Notes: generated from the letters alone by a model not told the origin. A stretch of 64,000 nt of DNA from Verrucomicrobiota bacterium (GCA_016871805.1 VHCG01000001.1:62001-126000); one strand, 5' to 3'; shown: positions 42,468-52,372, counted from the first letter of the stretch. Numbers and translations are program-made.

Positions 42468-43526
42468 TCAGCGCGGGAACACCGGGCCGTCCGGGAGACG
42501 AAATCCGTCCGGCCAGACGAGGTAGACGGTCCGGTCGGAATACGTCCACGCCCGGGCGAAGTCCGCCCTGGGAATCACCTTCTGCACCCGTTCACGTCGG
42601 ACCCCGGGATCGTTGATCCGAACGTCCCCGGTCGCCGTGAAGCCGCGCACCACGACCAGATGGCCGTCGTCGGGCTCGGCCGTCGCCCTGCCCTGGAGCT
42701 GGGCGTAGCTGACGGACACCGCCACGGGCGCACCGGCAGCCACCCACTGCTCGAGGTCCGCCAAACCGCGGAACCGCGCCACGGCCGCGTTGAGGCCCGG
42801 CACGGCCCCTGCGTAGGCCATGTTGAAGGACCAGTTGCCGGTGCCGCCCCAGCCGGGATCGAAGACCCCCCGGGCCACCTCGGGAATGTCCCGCCGCCAT
42901 TCCGGACGCCGCTCCCGATCGGCCCAGAACGACAGCAGCATGGCGGTGCAGGCAGGACTGCACCACTTGGTGACGCCCTCCGGATGGTCCGCCTGGCTGC
43001 GGATCGGAACCTCCAGGACCCGGTCCCAGGCCGCTCGATCGGTGGACTCCACCGACGGCGCCTTCGACCGACTGAGAGCCAGCGAGAGACGCTTGAGGGA
43101 CTCCTTCGGACCACCCATCCGGATACGGACCCGAAACCCCCCGACCGGCTGGGACAGGATCAGGGTGTCGGTATCCATCCGGGCCCCGGCCTCCCGTTGA
43201 TCTCCAATGCTCGACCGATCAGAGGGGGTTGCCGGCTGGGCGGTCCAGCGTCCGAACGAGAAGAAACGACCGTCCCCCGTGGACGCCGGACACACCTCCA
43301 CGGCGACCGCCAGGGGTGGGACGGCATTCCACGAGGCCACCATGCGATTCCATGGCACCCCGGGTTCCAGCCCCCCCGACTCCAGCAGCGTCTCCCCAGT
43401 CTTCGGATCCGTCGAAACCGTGAAGGCATCCCATCGGGTGAATGAGACCAGGCGCGCCTCCGCCCAGGCGGCGGGACCGGACACAAGTATCAGACATGCG
43501 AAACCCTGGAGGAACAGACGCCTCAT
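42468..43526 (-). CDS. Secreted C39-like (papain-fold) peptidase
   Basis: A 352-residue exported protein. The signal peptide (MRRLFLQGFACLILVSGPAA) precedes a beta-rich region (residues 25-160) and a C39-like peptidase domain from about 165. The catalytic Cys is in EGVTKWCSPACTAMLLSFW, the His in DDGHLVVVRGFTATG and the Asp/Asn in VRINDPGVRRE. Peptidase_C39_2 members cut peptides or amides outside the cell; the substrate is unknown. It overlaps the end of folA by 4 bp and is followed by the prepilin-like gene, so folA, this gene and the prepilin gene could share a transcript. Confidence 0.88.
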   Translation of the reverse strand: MRRLFLQGFACLILVSGPAAWAEARLVSFTRWDAFTVSTDPKTGETLLESGGLEPGVPWNRMVASWNAVPPLAVAVEVCPASTGDGRFFSFGRWTAQPATPSDRSSIGDQREAGARMDTDTLILSQPVGGFRVRIRMGGPKESLKRLSLALSRSKAPSVESTDRAAWDRVLEVPIRSQADHPEGVTKWCSPACTAMLLSFWADRERRPEWRRDIPEVARGVFDPGWGGTGNWSFNMAYAGAVPGLNAAVARFRGLADLEQWVAAGAPVAVSVSYAQLQGRATAEPDDGHLVVVRGFTATGDVRINDPGVRRERVQKVIPRADFARAWTYSDRTVYLVWPDGFRLPDGPVFPR

Positions 43527-44035
43527 GGGAGCGCTGTCCGAGGCATGACCGGGGGATTCGTCGCGGCGTCGATCCGCTCGTAGCGCTCCACCACGAAGTC
43601 GGGATGCTCAAGGACAACGCCCGCCATTCGGAAGTCGGCCTCGAACGGCGGGAAGACGGCATCCCCTTCCACCACGCGACGGACCCGCGTCAGCAAAACC
43701 TCCCCGCACGAGGGCAGGAGCAGCCGGTAGATCTCGCTGCCTCCCGCCACGAAAACCTCCCTGGGATCGTCCTGGACCCGCCGCAGGAGCGAGTCTACGT
43801 CAGGAACCGTCAGCACCCCATCGGCCGCAAAGCCCTGGCGGCTCAGCACGATCGTCTGGCGACCGGGAAGCGGACGTCCGATCGACTCATAGGTCTTCCG
43901 CCCCATCACCAGGATCTGGCCCATGGTGACCTGCTTGAACCACTTGAAGTCATCGGGAAGGTGCCAGGGGATCCGTCCCCCGGATCCAATCACCCGGTTT
44001 TCCGACATCGCCGCGATCGCCTTGAACGGCCTCAC
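43523..44035 (-). CDS. folA: Dihydrofolate reductase
   Basis: DHFR reduces dihydrofolate to tetrahydrofolate with NADPH; trimethoprim and methotrexate act on it. The 170-residue form from GTG 44035 begins VRPFKAIAAMSENRVIG. Motifs present: IPWHLPDDFKWFKQVTMG with the catalytic Asp after WHLP, MGRKTYESIGRPLPGR, IVLSR, and VFVAGGSEIYRLLLP. The track start 44188 adds about 50 residues that have no counterpart in the family; ATG 44071 is another possibility. The stop overlaps the ATG of the C39-like gene by 4 bp. folE2, an earlier folate enzyme, is elsewhere in the window. Confidence 0.95.
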   Translation of the reverse strand: MRPFKAIAAMSENRVIGSGGRIPWHLPDDFKWFKQVTMGQILVMGRKTYESIGRPLPGRQTIVLSRQGFAADGVLTVPDVDSLLRRVQDDPREVFVAGGSEIYRLLLPSCGEVLLTRVRRVVEGDAVFPPFEADFRMAGVVLEHPDFVVERYERIDAATNPPVMPRTALP

Positions 44036-44269
44036 GGGCCAAGCGTGACCGAGTCCTCGGGCGCTGCCCATCGCAAAGGCGGGCCGGCTCGGGCGCAGCT
44101 TCCAAACGCCGCCCAAGCCCAACGGGATTTCAGCCCCCAGCCCAGGGTTGTCGAGCCCGCGAGGCCACCCTGGGTGACCTGTCCCCAAACGCTATCGTCC
44201 CAACCGCAACGCGGTTGCGCCACCGGTCGCATCGTTGCCCAAGGGTCGGAGGACTGCCACGGTGGGTCG

Positions 44270-45172
44270 ATGCGGACCTCGAAGACGGCGTCGATCGCCA
44301 CCGCCGGACCGCGGCTACCCGAGGCGCCTCGCTCGATCCTCAAGGGCAGTTCCCTCGCCCAGCTCCTCGACCGCGAGGCCATCGAGTGTCTCGCCGGCAA
44401 CATCGCGCTGGTCCATCCGGCCTTCGATGCCGCCGGGTTTCAACGGGACGCTCTTGAGGGCCTAGGTCCGCTGTCGCTTCTCCGACGCGGCGAACACCTC
44501 GCACGGATCCTCCGGCGACATCTGCCACGCACCTATGAGGACGCCGTCGCCATCCTGATCCGCTCCCTCACCCCGGCACTGTCGCGCACCGAAGGGCTCG
44601 GGCTGGGGGTATTCTTCTACCTGCCGCGCGTTTCCTTCGTCGCGTTGTACGGACTCGACCCGGCGGAGAACGGCGGGCGCGATCCGTTCGAGACCTCGAT
44701 GGTCGCCCAGCATGAGCTGACCCGGCGCTTCAGCGCGGAGTTCTCACTGCGCCTGTTCCTCATCCAGTGGCCGGCGCGGACCCTCGCACGGCTCATGGAA
44801 TGGACGCAGGATCCGGATCCGCACGTGCGTCGGCTGTGCAGCGAAGGCACCCGATCCCGACTGCCTTGAGCGATCCGGATTCCCGCCTTCCTCCAGGATC
44901 CAAGCCCGGTCATCCCGATCCTGGAGGCGCTGCGGGATGACCCGTCGGAACACGTCCGGCGCAGCGTGGCCAACCACCTGGGCGACATCGCGAAGGACCA
45001 TCCGGAGCTGGCCTTCGGTATCTGCGAACGCTGGATTTCCAGTGCCGCGGAGGAACGCAACTGGCTGATCCGACACGCCGTTCGTCACCCCGCCAAGAAG
45101 GGGGTGGCGGCAGCGTTGCGACTGCGACAGCTCGCGAAGGCGACCCCACGCGCGCCGCTAGGCAGGGATTAG
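44270..45172 (+). pseudogene. AlkC-type DNA alkylation repair protein, interrupted by one in-frame UGA
   Basis: A HEAT-repeat DNA alkylation repair (AlkC-like) protein of about 300 codons, open from ATG 44270 except for one TGA at 44867-44869. Before it: LAGNIALVHPAFDAAGFQRD, LRRHLPRTYEDAVAILIRSL, VAQHELTRRFSAEFSLRLFL, PHVRRLCSEGTRSRLP. After it, in the same frame: AIRIPAFLQDPSPVIPILEA, SEHVRRSVANHLGDIAKDHP, EERNWLIRHAVRHPAK. AlkC-type proteins usually read SEGTRPRLPWA at this place, so the stop occupies the Trp codon (TGG to TGA). Nothing else in the frame is damaged. It may be a recent nonsense mutation, a sequencing error or UGA readthrough. AlkC glycosylases remove N3-alkylated adenine. 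The track shows the tail as a separate ORF 44966..45172. Confidence 0.8.
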
Positions 45173-45256
45173 CAGTGGAGTGATGACCTGGCCCTGGTTT
45201 CCTCCACGGACTCCTTCTTGGGGATCCGTCAGGCCCTTGCCGGAAAGCCGTGGACC

Positions 45257-45289
45257 ACAAAATGCGGCGGACGCCTTGGCGTCCGCCGC
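45257..45289 (-). terminator. Rho-independent terminator of gap
   Basis: A perfect 12-bp stem GCGGCGGACGCC/GGCGTCCGCCGC (45264-45275, 45278-45289) with a 2-nt loop is followed, on the minus strand, by A then TTTT. It lies about 25-55 bp beyond the gap stop codon. One of the strongest hairpins in the window. Confidence 0.85.
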
Positions 45290-45312
45290 TGTTCAACAGG
45301 ATCAACCTGCGA

Positions 45313-46386
<1,074 letters not shown>

Positions 46387-46410
46387 TCAGGATGAGAAAA
46401 ACGAGCGGGC

Positions 46411-46438
46411 AGCGTATTCGGGAAGGGGGTCGGGTCAA
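46411..46438 (-). promoter_or_regulatory. Candidate promoter of gap
   Basis: On the minus strand TTGACC (46438-46433) is followed after 16 bp by TACGCT (46416-46411), about 50 bp before the gap start codon at 46362. The -35 matches consensus at five of six positions, the -10 at only three. Its -35 and spacer are the same as those in front of the HU/IHF gene, which supports the pair. Confidence 0.35.
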
Positions 46439-46499
46439 CGCGTTTTTGGGAAACAGACCGCGACGCAGACCTTCAAGAACCCGACTCTCAGTAGGATCC

Positions 46500-47354
46500 T
46501 CACGGTTTGAGCGGTTGGCAACCCGGGCAGACATAGGTGGACCTCGATGCCTGTCGGATCCTCTGGATTGGCAGGCCGCATCGGGGGCACGGAGCTCCCT
46601 CGCGGTCATAAACCCGGAATCCAGACCCCTTCCCATCGGACCCAAGGCCTCTCGTCTCCCGATGAAACAGGGTCCACTTCGCGGGATTCCCGGACCGGGT
46701 GGCCGCCCACCCGACATGGATGGCCTGGGACAGCACGGAGCGGATGGCCCGGTGCAGCCGGTGGACCTCTGCCTCCCGAAGATCCCGGGTCGGGCGCTTC
46801 GGATGGATTCCTGCTTCGAACAGACACTCCGCGGCGTAGATGTTGCCGATCCCCGCGAGGCATTGGGGATGCATCAGGCGCACCTTGATGGGCTGTGAGC
46901 TATTGCCAAGCGCGGTGGCCAGACGTCCGGGAGTGAACTCCGGATCCAGGGGTTCAGGCCCAAGGCCCTCGGGCATGACCCAGACCCGATCGATCCGACC
47001 CAGACCCCGGGCGTCCGAGAACACCAGTCGTCCATGGTCGAGATGAAAGGTGACCGCCGGATAGGCTGGGGATTCCTGGTCGCTGTCCCCGATGGCCACC
47101 CGACCGGTCATGCCCAGATGGATCTGGAGGAACCCATCCGGAAGCCCGCCATCGGAGTTCAGTCCGAAGAGGAGTCGTTTCGCCCGTCGTGACACGGGTC
47201 CAAAAACTCTCCCGATGCAGTGGCCCGTGAATGTCCGGGTCGATGAACGATGGATCGAGGCGGGCCGATGGATTTCCACCCGCTGGAGGATCCGACCCGC
47301 CAGCCGCGGGGCTAGCCTACGGCACAGCACTTCGACCTCTGGGAGCTCCGGCAT
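46500..47354 (-). CDS. mutM: Formamidopyrimidine-DNA glycosylase
   Basis: MutM removes 8-oxoguanine and other oxidised bases, then nicks the abasic site. The 284-residue enzyme starts MPELPEVEVLCRRLAP, giving the catalytic Pro2 and Glu3 once Met is removed; the track start 47390 would place 12 residues before it. Further motifs: SRRAKRLLFGL with the Lys that contacts DNA, FLQIHLGMTGRV, CLAGIGNIYAAECLFEAGIH (helix-two-turn-helix), and a zinc finger CPRC...STYVCPGCQ at the C-terminus. Its neighbours are gap downstream and the divergent Gly-rich gene upstream. Confidence 0.96.
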   Translation of the reverse strand: MPELPEVEVLCRRLAPRLAGRILQRVEIHRPASIHRSSTRTFTGHCIGRVFGPVSRRAKRLLFGLNSDGGLPDGFLQIHLGMTGRVAIGDSDQESPAYPAVTFHLDHGRLVFSDARGLGRIDRVWVMPEGLGPEPLDPEFTPGRLATALGNSSQPIKVRLMHPQCLAGIGNIYAAECLFEAGIHPKRPTRDLREAEVHRLHRAIRSVLSQAIHVGWAATRSGNPAKWTLFHRETRGLGSDGKGSGFRVYDREGAPCPRCGLPIQRIRQASRSTYVCPGCQPLKP

Positions 47355-47531
47355 GGTCGGGACCGTACTGGAGCCAAGGGGTTTCGCCACTCAAGGCCTC
47401 TTTCGGGGAGTTCGGCCCGCAAAGGGGTTCCCGACAAAATCCCAGCGCTTGCATTTGAGGTCCGCGGTCCGCATCTTTTTCTGCTCTGAACATCACCAAA
47501 CTGCACGGCGGTCCGTGGAGCCTTTAAGAAT

Positions 47532-49244
47532 ATGAGTGAATCCCTCGACCTCGCCCTCGACTTGGAGAAGGCCTTTCTTCCCTCCTGGGCCCAGAACCCC
47601 GGCGATGCGAACGCCAGCAAATACGCCAAATACGACGGCAGCGAGGGCGCGGAACGCAGGGACGGACGCGGACCCCACGGTAATCGCCCGCCCCGTCCGG
47701 GTGGACCTGGACGCGGGGGGGGGAGGGGGGGTGGCGGCTTCGGTGGTGGCGGTGGATTCGGTCCCCGTCCCGACCGCGGACCGCGACGTGATTTCGGCCC
47801 CCGCCCTGGTGGACGGGGTCCAGGAGGGCCGGGGGGACCCGGTGGTGGTGGCGGTGGACTCCGTTGGGATCCCACCCAGGCCGGTGAGGGCGGTCATCCA
47901 GGTCGCCCCCGGGATGGACGTCGTCCCGATCGTCGCGAGGCTCCCGAGCCACTGATCCCCGTCGACATCGATCTCCGTCCGGATCCTGCCGGCGTCTCCT
48001 CCCTCGCGCGGCAGATCAAGCTGGGAGGCCGCGCCTACCCGCTGCTCGAGGTGGCCGGCCTGGTGGTCCAGAAGCCCGACCGCTACGAGGTGACCTTCCG
48101 GGTCCTGAATGGAAGGGACGGACAGCCACCGCAACGGCTGTTCGTGTGCTCGCTGGACGACAGCATCTGGCTGAGCGAGGCCGATGCGGTCCGCCATGCG
48201 CTGAAGGCCCACTTCGACACCTTCTACCAGACCCAGACCCAGCCGTGTGATCCGCCGAAGGGTGTCTGGACCCTGGTGGCGATGTTCGACGAGATCGTCC
48301 TGGGTCCTCCGAACTACCACGGATACCAAGAGCGTCTCCGCGAGATCCACGCCCAGCGGGCGCCCCGGTTGCCGTTCGAGGTCTTCAAGAGCAAGGTACG
48401 GATCGTCAAGGATGAGGCTGCCGTGAAGCAGTGGGTGGACGGGCAGAGCCAACGTCTGGAGTACACCACGCTCAACGTCCCGGAGGCCCAGACCCTCCAC
48501 TCCATCGGCGAGGTGGAGATCCATTTCCGATCGGTACACGCCATCAACCTTGTGAAGGAGGTCTCGCACTGGACGCTCAACCGGGCCCCGAACGCCCCGC
48601 GTCTGCCCGAACCCCTCCTCCGACTCCTGCGCGTGACCATGGATCGGGAGCGTCGGTTCCCGATCCGCACCATGACCTCTCTGAGTGGCGCCTTCGCACA
48701 GGCGGGTCTGCAGTTCTTCAAGCGCGACAAGACTGTCGTGCACGTGGCCGTGGCCCGGCCCCACTTCCTCGATCTCGACGCGACCGCAGTCCAGCCGGGG
48801 CTGCGTCAGATCATCGAGTTCATCAATGCGAATGCCAGGACGACACGGAAGCAGCTGGTCGAGGCGATCGCGCCAAGCCCGGCCCCTGAGGCAGCTCCGG
48901 CACCGGTGACTCCTGCGCCTGAAGCCTCATCGGCACCGGCAGAGGGAGCCGCACCAGCCCCAGCGCCTACCCCTGCCGCCCCCGCGCCGACCGCTGCACA
49001 GCAGGAGCTGCTGGGCAACCTCCACTGGCTCATCCACCAGGGCCATGTGATCGAGTTCGCCAACGGACTGCTCGAGACGGCCAAGAAGCCGACCCCGAAG
49101 CCGGAGCCCTCGGCACCGAAGGCCCAGGAACCCAAGGGCGACCGTCCGAAGAAGGATCGGCCCCCGCGGCCCCGTGGACGCTACGTCTTCGACAACGCGG
49201 GACTGCTCCCGGTTCCAGCAGCGCAGCCGGCCCTTGTGGGCTGA
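47532..49244 (+). CDS. Gly/Arg/Pro-rich protein with conserved core, function unknown
   Basis: A 570-residue protein I cannot name. Residues 35-140 are low complexity, rich in Gly, Arg, Pro and Asp (GPHGNRPPRPGGPGRGGGRG, GFGGGGGFGPRPDRGPRRDF). RGG-type stretches like this bind RNA or promote condensation in other proteins. A structured core of about 300 residues follows (IDLRPDPAGVSSLARQIKLG, FVCSLDDSIWLSEADAVRHA, FKSKVRIVKDEAAVKQWVDG). A Pro/Ala linker (about 460-510) leads to a short end containing LHWLIHQGHVIEFANGLLET. No signal peptide or membrane segment is seen. A strong terminator follows the stop codon. Confidence 0.75.
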   Translation: MSESLDLALDLEKAFLPSWAQNPGDANASKYAKYDGSEGAERRDGRGPHGNRPPRPGGPGRGGGRGGGGFGGGGGFGPRPDRGPRRDFGPRPGGRGPGGPGGPGGGGGGLRWDPTQAGEGGHPGRPRDGRRPDRREAPEPLIPVDIDLRPDPAGVSSLARQIKLGGRAYPLLEVAGLVVQKPDRYEVTFRVLNGRDGQPPQRLFVCSLDDSIWLSEADAVRHALKAHFDTFYQTQTQPCDPPKGVWTLVAMFDEIVLGPPNYHGYQERLREIHAQRAPRLPFEVFKSKVRIVKDEAAVKQWVDGQSQRLEYTTLNVPEAQTLHSIGEVEIHFRSVHAINLVKEVSHWTLNRAPNAPRLPEPLLRLLRVTMDRERRFPIRTMTSLSGAFAQAGLQFFKRDKTVVHVAVARPHFLDLDATAVQPGLRQIIEFINANARTTRKQLVEAIAPSPAPEAAPAPVTPAPEASSAPAEGAAPAPAPTPAAPAPTAAQQELLGNLHWLIHQGHVIEFANGLLETAKKPTPKPEPSAPKAQEPKGDRPKKDRPPRPRGRYVFDNAGLLPVPAAQPALVG

Positions 49245-49261
49245 GCCTCGAAACCCCCTCC

Positions 49262-49297
49262 AACCCGGCAGCTCCCCTCGCGGACTGCCGGGTTTTT
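49262..49297 (+). terminator. Rho-independent terminator of the Gly-rich gene
   Basis: AACCCGGCAG and CTGCCGGGTT form a perfect 10-bp stem with a 13-nt loop, ending in a T-run (TTTTT, 49293-49297). It begins 18 bp after the stop codon of the Gly-rich gene and is a clear plus-strand factor-independent terminator. Confidence 0.88.
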
Positions 49298-49353
49298 CAT
49301 TCCAGTCACGGCACCACCTTGCCCGATCCCCGCCCCGCCACCATCCTCGGCGC

Positions 49354-50322
49354 ATGAGGATCATCCACCTTGAGATCGCGGCGTGGTTCGCGTTCGCCCT
49401 GCTGGTCGGCTGGGGGTGCAACCCCAAGCCGGAGGCGCCAGCCCCTGGCAGCGCCTCCTCCAGCATCACCAACTACACGGTCCGCGGAGTGGTGAAGTCG
49501 CTGAAGCGCCCGGAACGCGAGGCGGTGATCCGTCATGAGGAGATCCCCGGATACATGCCCGCCATGACCATGCCGTTCACGGTCCGGGAATCCCGGGAGC
49601 TGGACGGGGTCGACCCCGGCGACTCCGTGGAGTTCCGGTTGCGGGTGACCGAGACCGATGGGTGGATCGACCAGGTCAAGGTCGTGGCCAAGGCGGATCC
49701 GGCGACCCGGAAGCCGGTCGTCACGAACGCCCCGGCTGCGACCCCGACCGCGACCAACGCGGCCTTTCGGGTGCTCCCCAACGTGCCGGATCTAAAGCCC
49801 GGGGACCTGGTCCCGGACTACGCCTTCACGAACCAGGTCGGCCAGACCGTCCGGCTGGAATCCTTCCGGGGACAGGCCCTCGCGGTCTCGTTCATCTTCA
49901 CCCGGTGCCCGTTTCCGCTGTTCTGTCCCCGCATGAGCGAGCGCTTCGCCGAGGTCCAGGCCGCGTTTGCCGCACAGAAGGTCGAGGCCACCAACTGGCA
50001 CCTGCTTTCCATCACCTTCGATCCGGAGTTCGACACACCCGAGGTCCTGAAGGCCTACGGCCAGCGCTGGAAGGCCGATCCGAGGCACTGGACGCTGGCG
50101 ACGGGTGGGTTCGGCCAGATCGAGCCCTTCGCCACCAGCGTGGGGCTCTACTTCGGCCGGGGGGTGTCAATCGCGGACCAGAACCACAACCTTCGGACCC
50201 TCGTGATTGGACCCGACGGTCGACTCGTGCAGGTCTTCCGCGGCAACGAATGGTCCGCCGGGGCGCTGGTGCAGTCGCTCCGCGAGGCAATGGCGACGCC
50301 GGAGAAGGCATCCGGGAAGTGA
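49354..50322 (+). CDS. CusF-like + SCO1/SenC copper protein, possible lipoprotein
   Basis: A 322-residue exported protein. The N-terminus (LEIAAWFAFALLVGWGCNPK) could be a lipoprotein signal, though GWGC is not a standard lipobox. Residues 38-105 match a CusF-like copper-binding domain (YTVRGVVKSLKRPEREAVIR, IPGYMPAMTMPFTV with the Met pair). The C-terminal SCO1/SenC thioredoxin fold (155-310) has SFIFTRCPFPLFCPRMSERF, with C-x5-C instead of the classical C-x3-C, and ATSVGLYF in place of the usual His-containing loop region. SCO proteins deliver copper to cytochrome oxidase. No oxidase gene is in the window. Confidence 0.88.
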   Translation: MRIIHLEIAAWFAFALLVGWGCNPKPEAPAPGSASSSITNYTVRGVVKSLKRPEREAVIRHEEIPGYMPAMTMPFTVRESRELDGVDPGDSVEFRLRVTETDGWIDQVKVVAKADPATRKPVVTNAPAATPTATNAAFRVLPNVPDLKPGDLVPDYAFTNQVGQTVRLESFRGQALAVSFIFTRCPFPLFCPRMSERFAEVQAAFAAQKVEATNWHLLSITFDPEFDTPEVLKAYGQRWKADPRHWTLATGGFGQIEPFATSVGLYFGRGVSIADQNHNLRTLVIGPDGRLVQVFRGNEWSAGALVQSLREAMATPEKASGK

Positions 50323-50350
50323 CGCCGCATCGGGTCGCTTCCGCCCGGGA

Positions 50351-51442
50351 TCACCGTCCCTTCGTCGCGAAGTCCTGGATCCGGTTCCGGTCGGCCGCGA
50401 GGAGGTAGACGAGACCGCCGATGGCGCTCCAGACGAGGTTGACGGTGTAGGCGATCAGGGAAAGCGAGAGGGCGAGTCCGGGCTTGAGGGACAATCCGGG
50501 GATCGAGAGCAGCCAGACGAAGAGGTTCTCCCGCACCCCAAGGCCAGAGGGGGTTGCCGGGAGGGCGGCGATGCAGATGACCAAAAGGGAGACCAGGGCG
50601 ATGAATGAGGCATCGACAGTCATCCCAAGCCCACGGGCCAGCACCACATAGGTGAGGGCCACCACGATCCCGATGGCGGCCGACAGCGCCAGCATCCGGA
50701 CGAGGAACCAGGGACGACGACCCAACTGCCGACAGGTCGCCAGAGCCCGAAGCGCCGACGTCCCGTGCGGAATCCTCTCCGCGAGCCTCGAGATCCATCC
50801 GCCCTGCTCGAGCAACCGGGTGTAGAACCCCGCCACCAGCAGACCCAAGGCCGCCATCAGCATGAGCAGCAGCGTCAGGGCGACCACCTGGAACCGCTGG
50901 AAATCCTGAACCAGGTGCCAGTGATCGATCACGAGCACAGCGGCGACCACCAGGAGGCCCAGCATGCCGAGCAGTCGATCGACGAAGACGGTCACCGCCG
51001 CCGCCCCCTCCTGGTTCGGACAGCTCCGGGCGGCATACCAGGCCTTGATGACATCCCCGCCGGCCGTGCCGAGAAGAAAGGCGTTGAAGAACTGGGCGAT
51101 CAGGGAGATCCGAACGACGTCCCTGCCTCCCATGGACAATCCCTGTTCCTGCAGGACCTGTCTCCAGCGCCATGCCCCGAGGGCCACGAGGAGTCCACAC
51201 AGGAGAAACGCGGTGGCCAGGCTCACGCCATCGAGGAGACGGAAGGTGGCCCAGAGGGCGAGCGGCCCATGGATCCAGGCCAGCCGACGCTGTTCCCACT
51301 TCCCCATCGAGGCCCATTCAGGTCCCCCATCTCTCAGCAGCTCCAGCTGGACCTCGTTGCAGAAGATGACGTGCAGGATCACCGCCAGCAGCAGCCAGCC
51401 CACGAGGGCTCGGGCCACGCTCGGGATCGACGGGACACGCAC
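50351..51442 (-). CDS. Lysylphosphatidylglycerol-synthase-TM-like (UPF0104) membrane protein
   Basis: A 363-residue polytopic membrane protein with about eight helices. Motifs typical of the UPF0104/LPG_synthase_TM family: AQFFNAFLLGTAGGDVIKAW near residue 118, VDRLLGMLGLLVVAAV, and PATPSGLGVRENLFVWLLS near residue 300. Members with a soluble partner make or flip aminoacyl-phosphatidylglycerol; this one is the membrane part alone, so a lipid flippase-like role is more probable. It follows the isomerase-like gene by 9 bp on the same strand. Confidence 0.88.
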   Translation of the reverse strand: MRVPSIPSVARALVGWLLLAVILHVIFCNEVQLELLRDGGPEWASMGKWEQRRLAWIHGPLALWATFRLLDGVSLATAFLLCGLLVALGAWRWRQVLQEQGLSMGGRDVVRISLIAQFFNAFLLGTAGGDVIKAWYAARSCPNQEGAAAVTVFVDRLLGMLGLLVVAAVLVIDHWHLVQDFQRFQVVALTLLLMLMAALGLLVAGFYTRLLEQGGWISRLAERIPHGTSALRALATCRQLGRRPWFLVRMLALSAAIGIVVALTYVVLARGLGMTVDASFIALVSLLVICIAALPATPSGLGVRENLFVWLLSIPGLSLKPGLALSLSLIAYTVNLVWSAIGGLVYLLAADRNRIQDFATKGR

Positions 51443-51451
51443 GACGGACCC

Positions 51452-52372
51452 CTACTCCTCACCCCAGACCGACCTGATGTGCGCGAACCCGCGACGGACA
51501 TACTCCGTCTCGGTGCCGGGACTGAGCTCAAGGACCTTGATGTGCTCGGGTCGGACAAACGGGCGAAGCGCGCCGTAGTCGATCATGCCTGAACCCGGCG
51601 GGCTGTGGTCGTGCTGACCCTCCTCGTCGGCGATCACATCGTGCACATGCAGTCCCTCCAGTCGCTCGGCCATTCCCTCCAGATGGAGCGCATGCTGGAT
51701 CAGGCCAAGGTTCTCCTTGATCTGGGCATGCCCACAGTCGTGCCAGTAACGGACGTTCGGCGGCAGCTGGGCAAGGAAGATGGGGAGGTCGTGGTCGAAC
51801 GGGATCTCCTCGACCGCCTCCCGGTTCTCGATGCCCAGCAGCAGACCCTCGGCGGCAGCGGCATCCGCCAGGTTGCGGATCATGTCGAGGGCCAGCTCCA
51901 GGGGGCGTTCCTTCCGGCGCTCCCGTTTGGAGTCCATCTCCTCGACCAGCTTGCGATACCGGGGCGTCTCGCGCTCGCCGCAGGCGACCATCTCCTCGAG
52001 CTTCTCGTTGTAGTCCTTGATGTCGACCTGGCCCGAATGCAGGACCACCAGCTTGGCGCCGACCCGTGCGGCGGTCTCGATCGTCTTGAGGGAGTGTTTC
52101 CAGGCCGACTCCCGTTCCCGGCGGTCCTCGGCGCTGAACTTGAACAGGTTCGGTGCCGGCCAATGCACGCCCATGGGCAACGGGCAGAAATTGTGGAGGG
52201 TCGAGATCTTGATCTCACCCGCCTGCACGGCGTCGAGGATGCCGGGCAACAGGCTGATCCGGATGCCATGGCTCAGCTCGGCATACTCGAAGCCGAGCTC
52301 ACGGATCTCTCGCAGCATCGCCCGGCCGTCGGTGTGGCGTCCGGAGTTCCAACAGGTCGAAAGGGAGTACAT
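51452..52372 (-). CDS. Sugar phosphate isomerase/epimerase-like TIM-barrel protein
   Basis: A 306-residue AP-endonuclease-2-like TIM barrel. It starts MYSLSTCWNSGRHTDGRAML, has LREIRELGFEYAELSHG near residue 22, KLVVLHSGQVDIKDYN, LLLGIENREAVEEIPFD with the metal Glu, VRYWHDCGHAQIKENL with Asp and His, and LHVHDVIADEEGQHDHSPPG. The metal ligands (Glu, Asp, His, His) are all present, so it is probably active on an unknown sugar or sugar phosphate. The gene precedes the flippase-like gene by 9 bp, and the pair may be one operon. Confidence 0.88.
   Translation of the reverse strand: MYSLSTCWNSGRHTDGRAMLREIRELGFEYAELSHGIRISLLPGILDAVQAGEIKISTLHNFCPLPMGVHWPAPNLFKFSAEDRRERESAWKHSLKTIETAARVGAKLVVLHSGQVDIKDYNEKLEEMVACGERETPRYRKLVEEMDSKRERRKERPLELALDMIRNLADAAAAEGLLLGIENREAVEEIPFDHDLPIFLAQLPPNVRYWHDCGHAQIKENLGLIQHALHLEGMAERLEGLHVHDVIADEEGQHDHSPPGSGMIDYGALRPFVRPEHIKVLELSPGTETEYVRRGFAHIRSVWGEE

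Noticed and set aside
44036-44188. N-terminal extension of folA
   Set aside because: The extra 51 residues are Pro/Gly-rich with no DHFR homology; GTG 44035 fits the family.
44867-44869. Selenocysteine codon
   Set aside because: The family carries Trp, not Cys, at this position and the window shows no selenocysteine machinery or SECIS-like hairpin that I could recognise.
44966-45172. Separate 68-residue ORF
   Set aside because: It is in frame with, and the C-terminal end of, the AlkC-type gene broken by UGA at 44867.
47690-47870. Possible DNA tandem repeat or CRISPR-like region
   Set aside because: It is the Gly-rich coding stretch of the 570-residue protein; units are irregular and without unique spacers.
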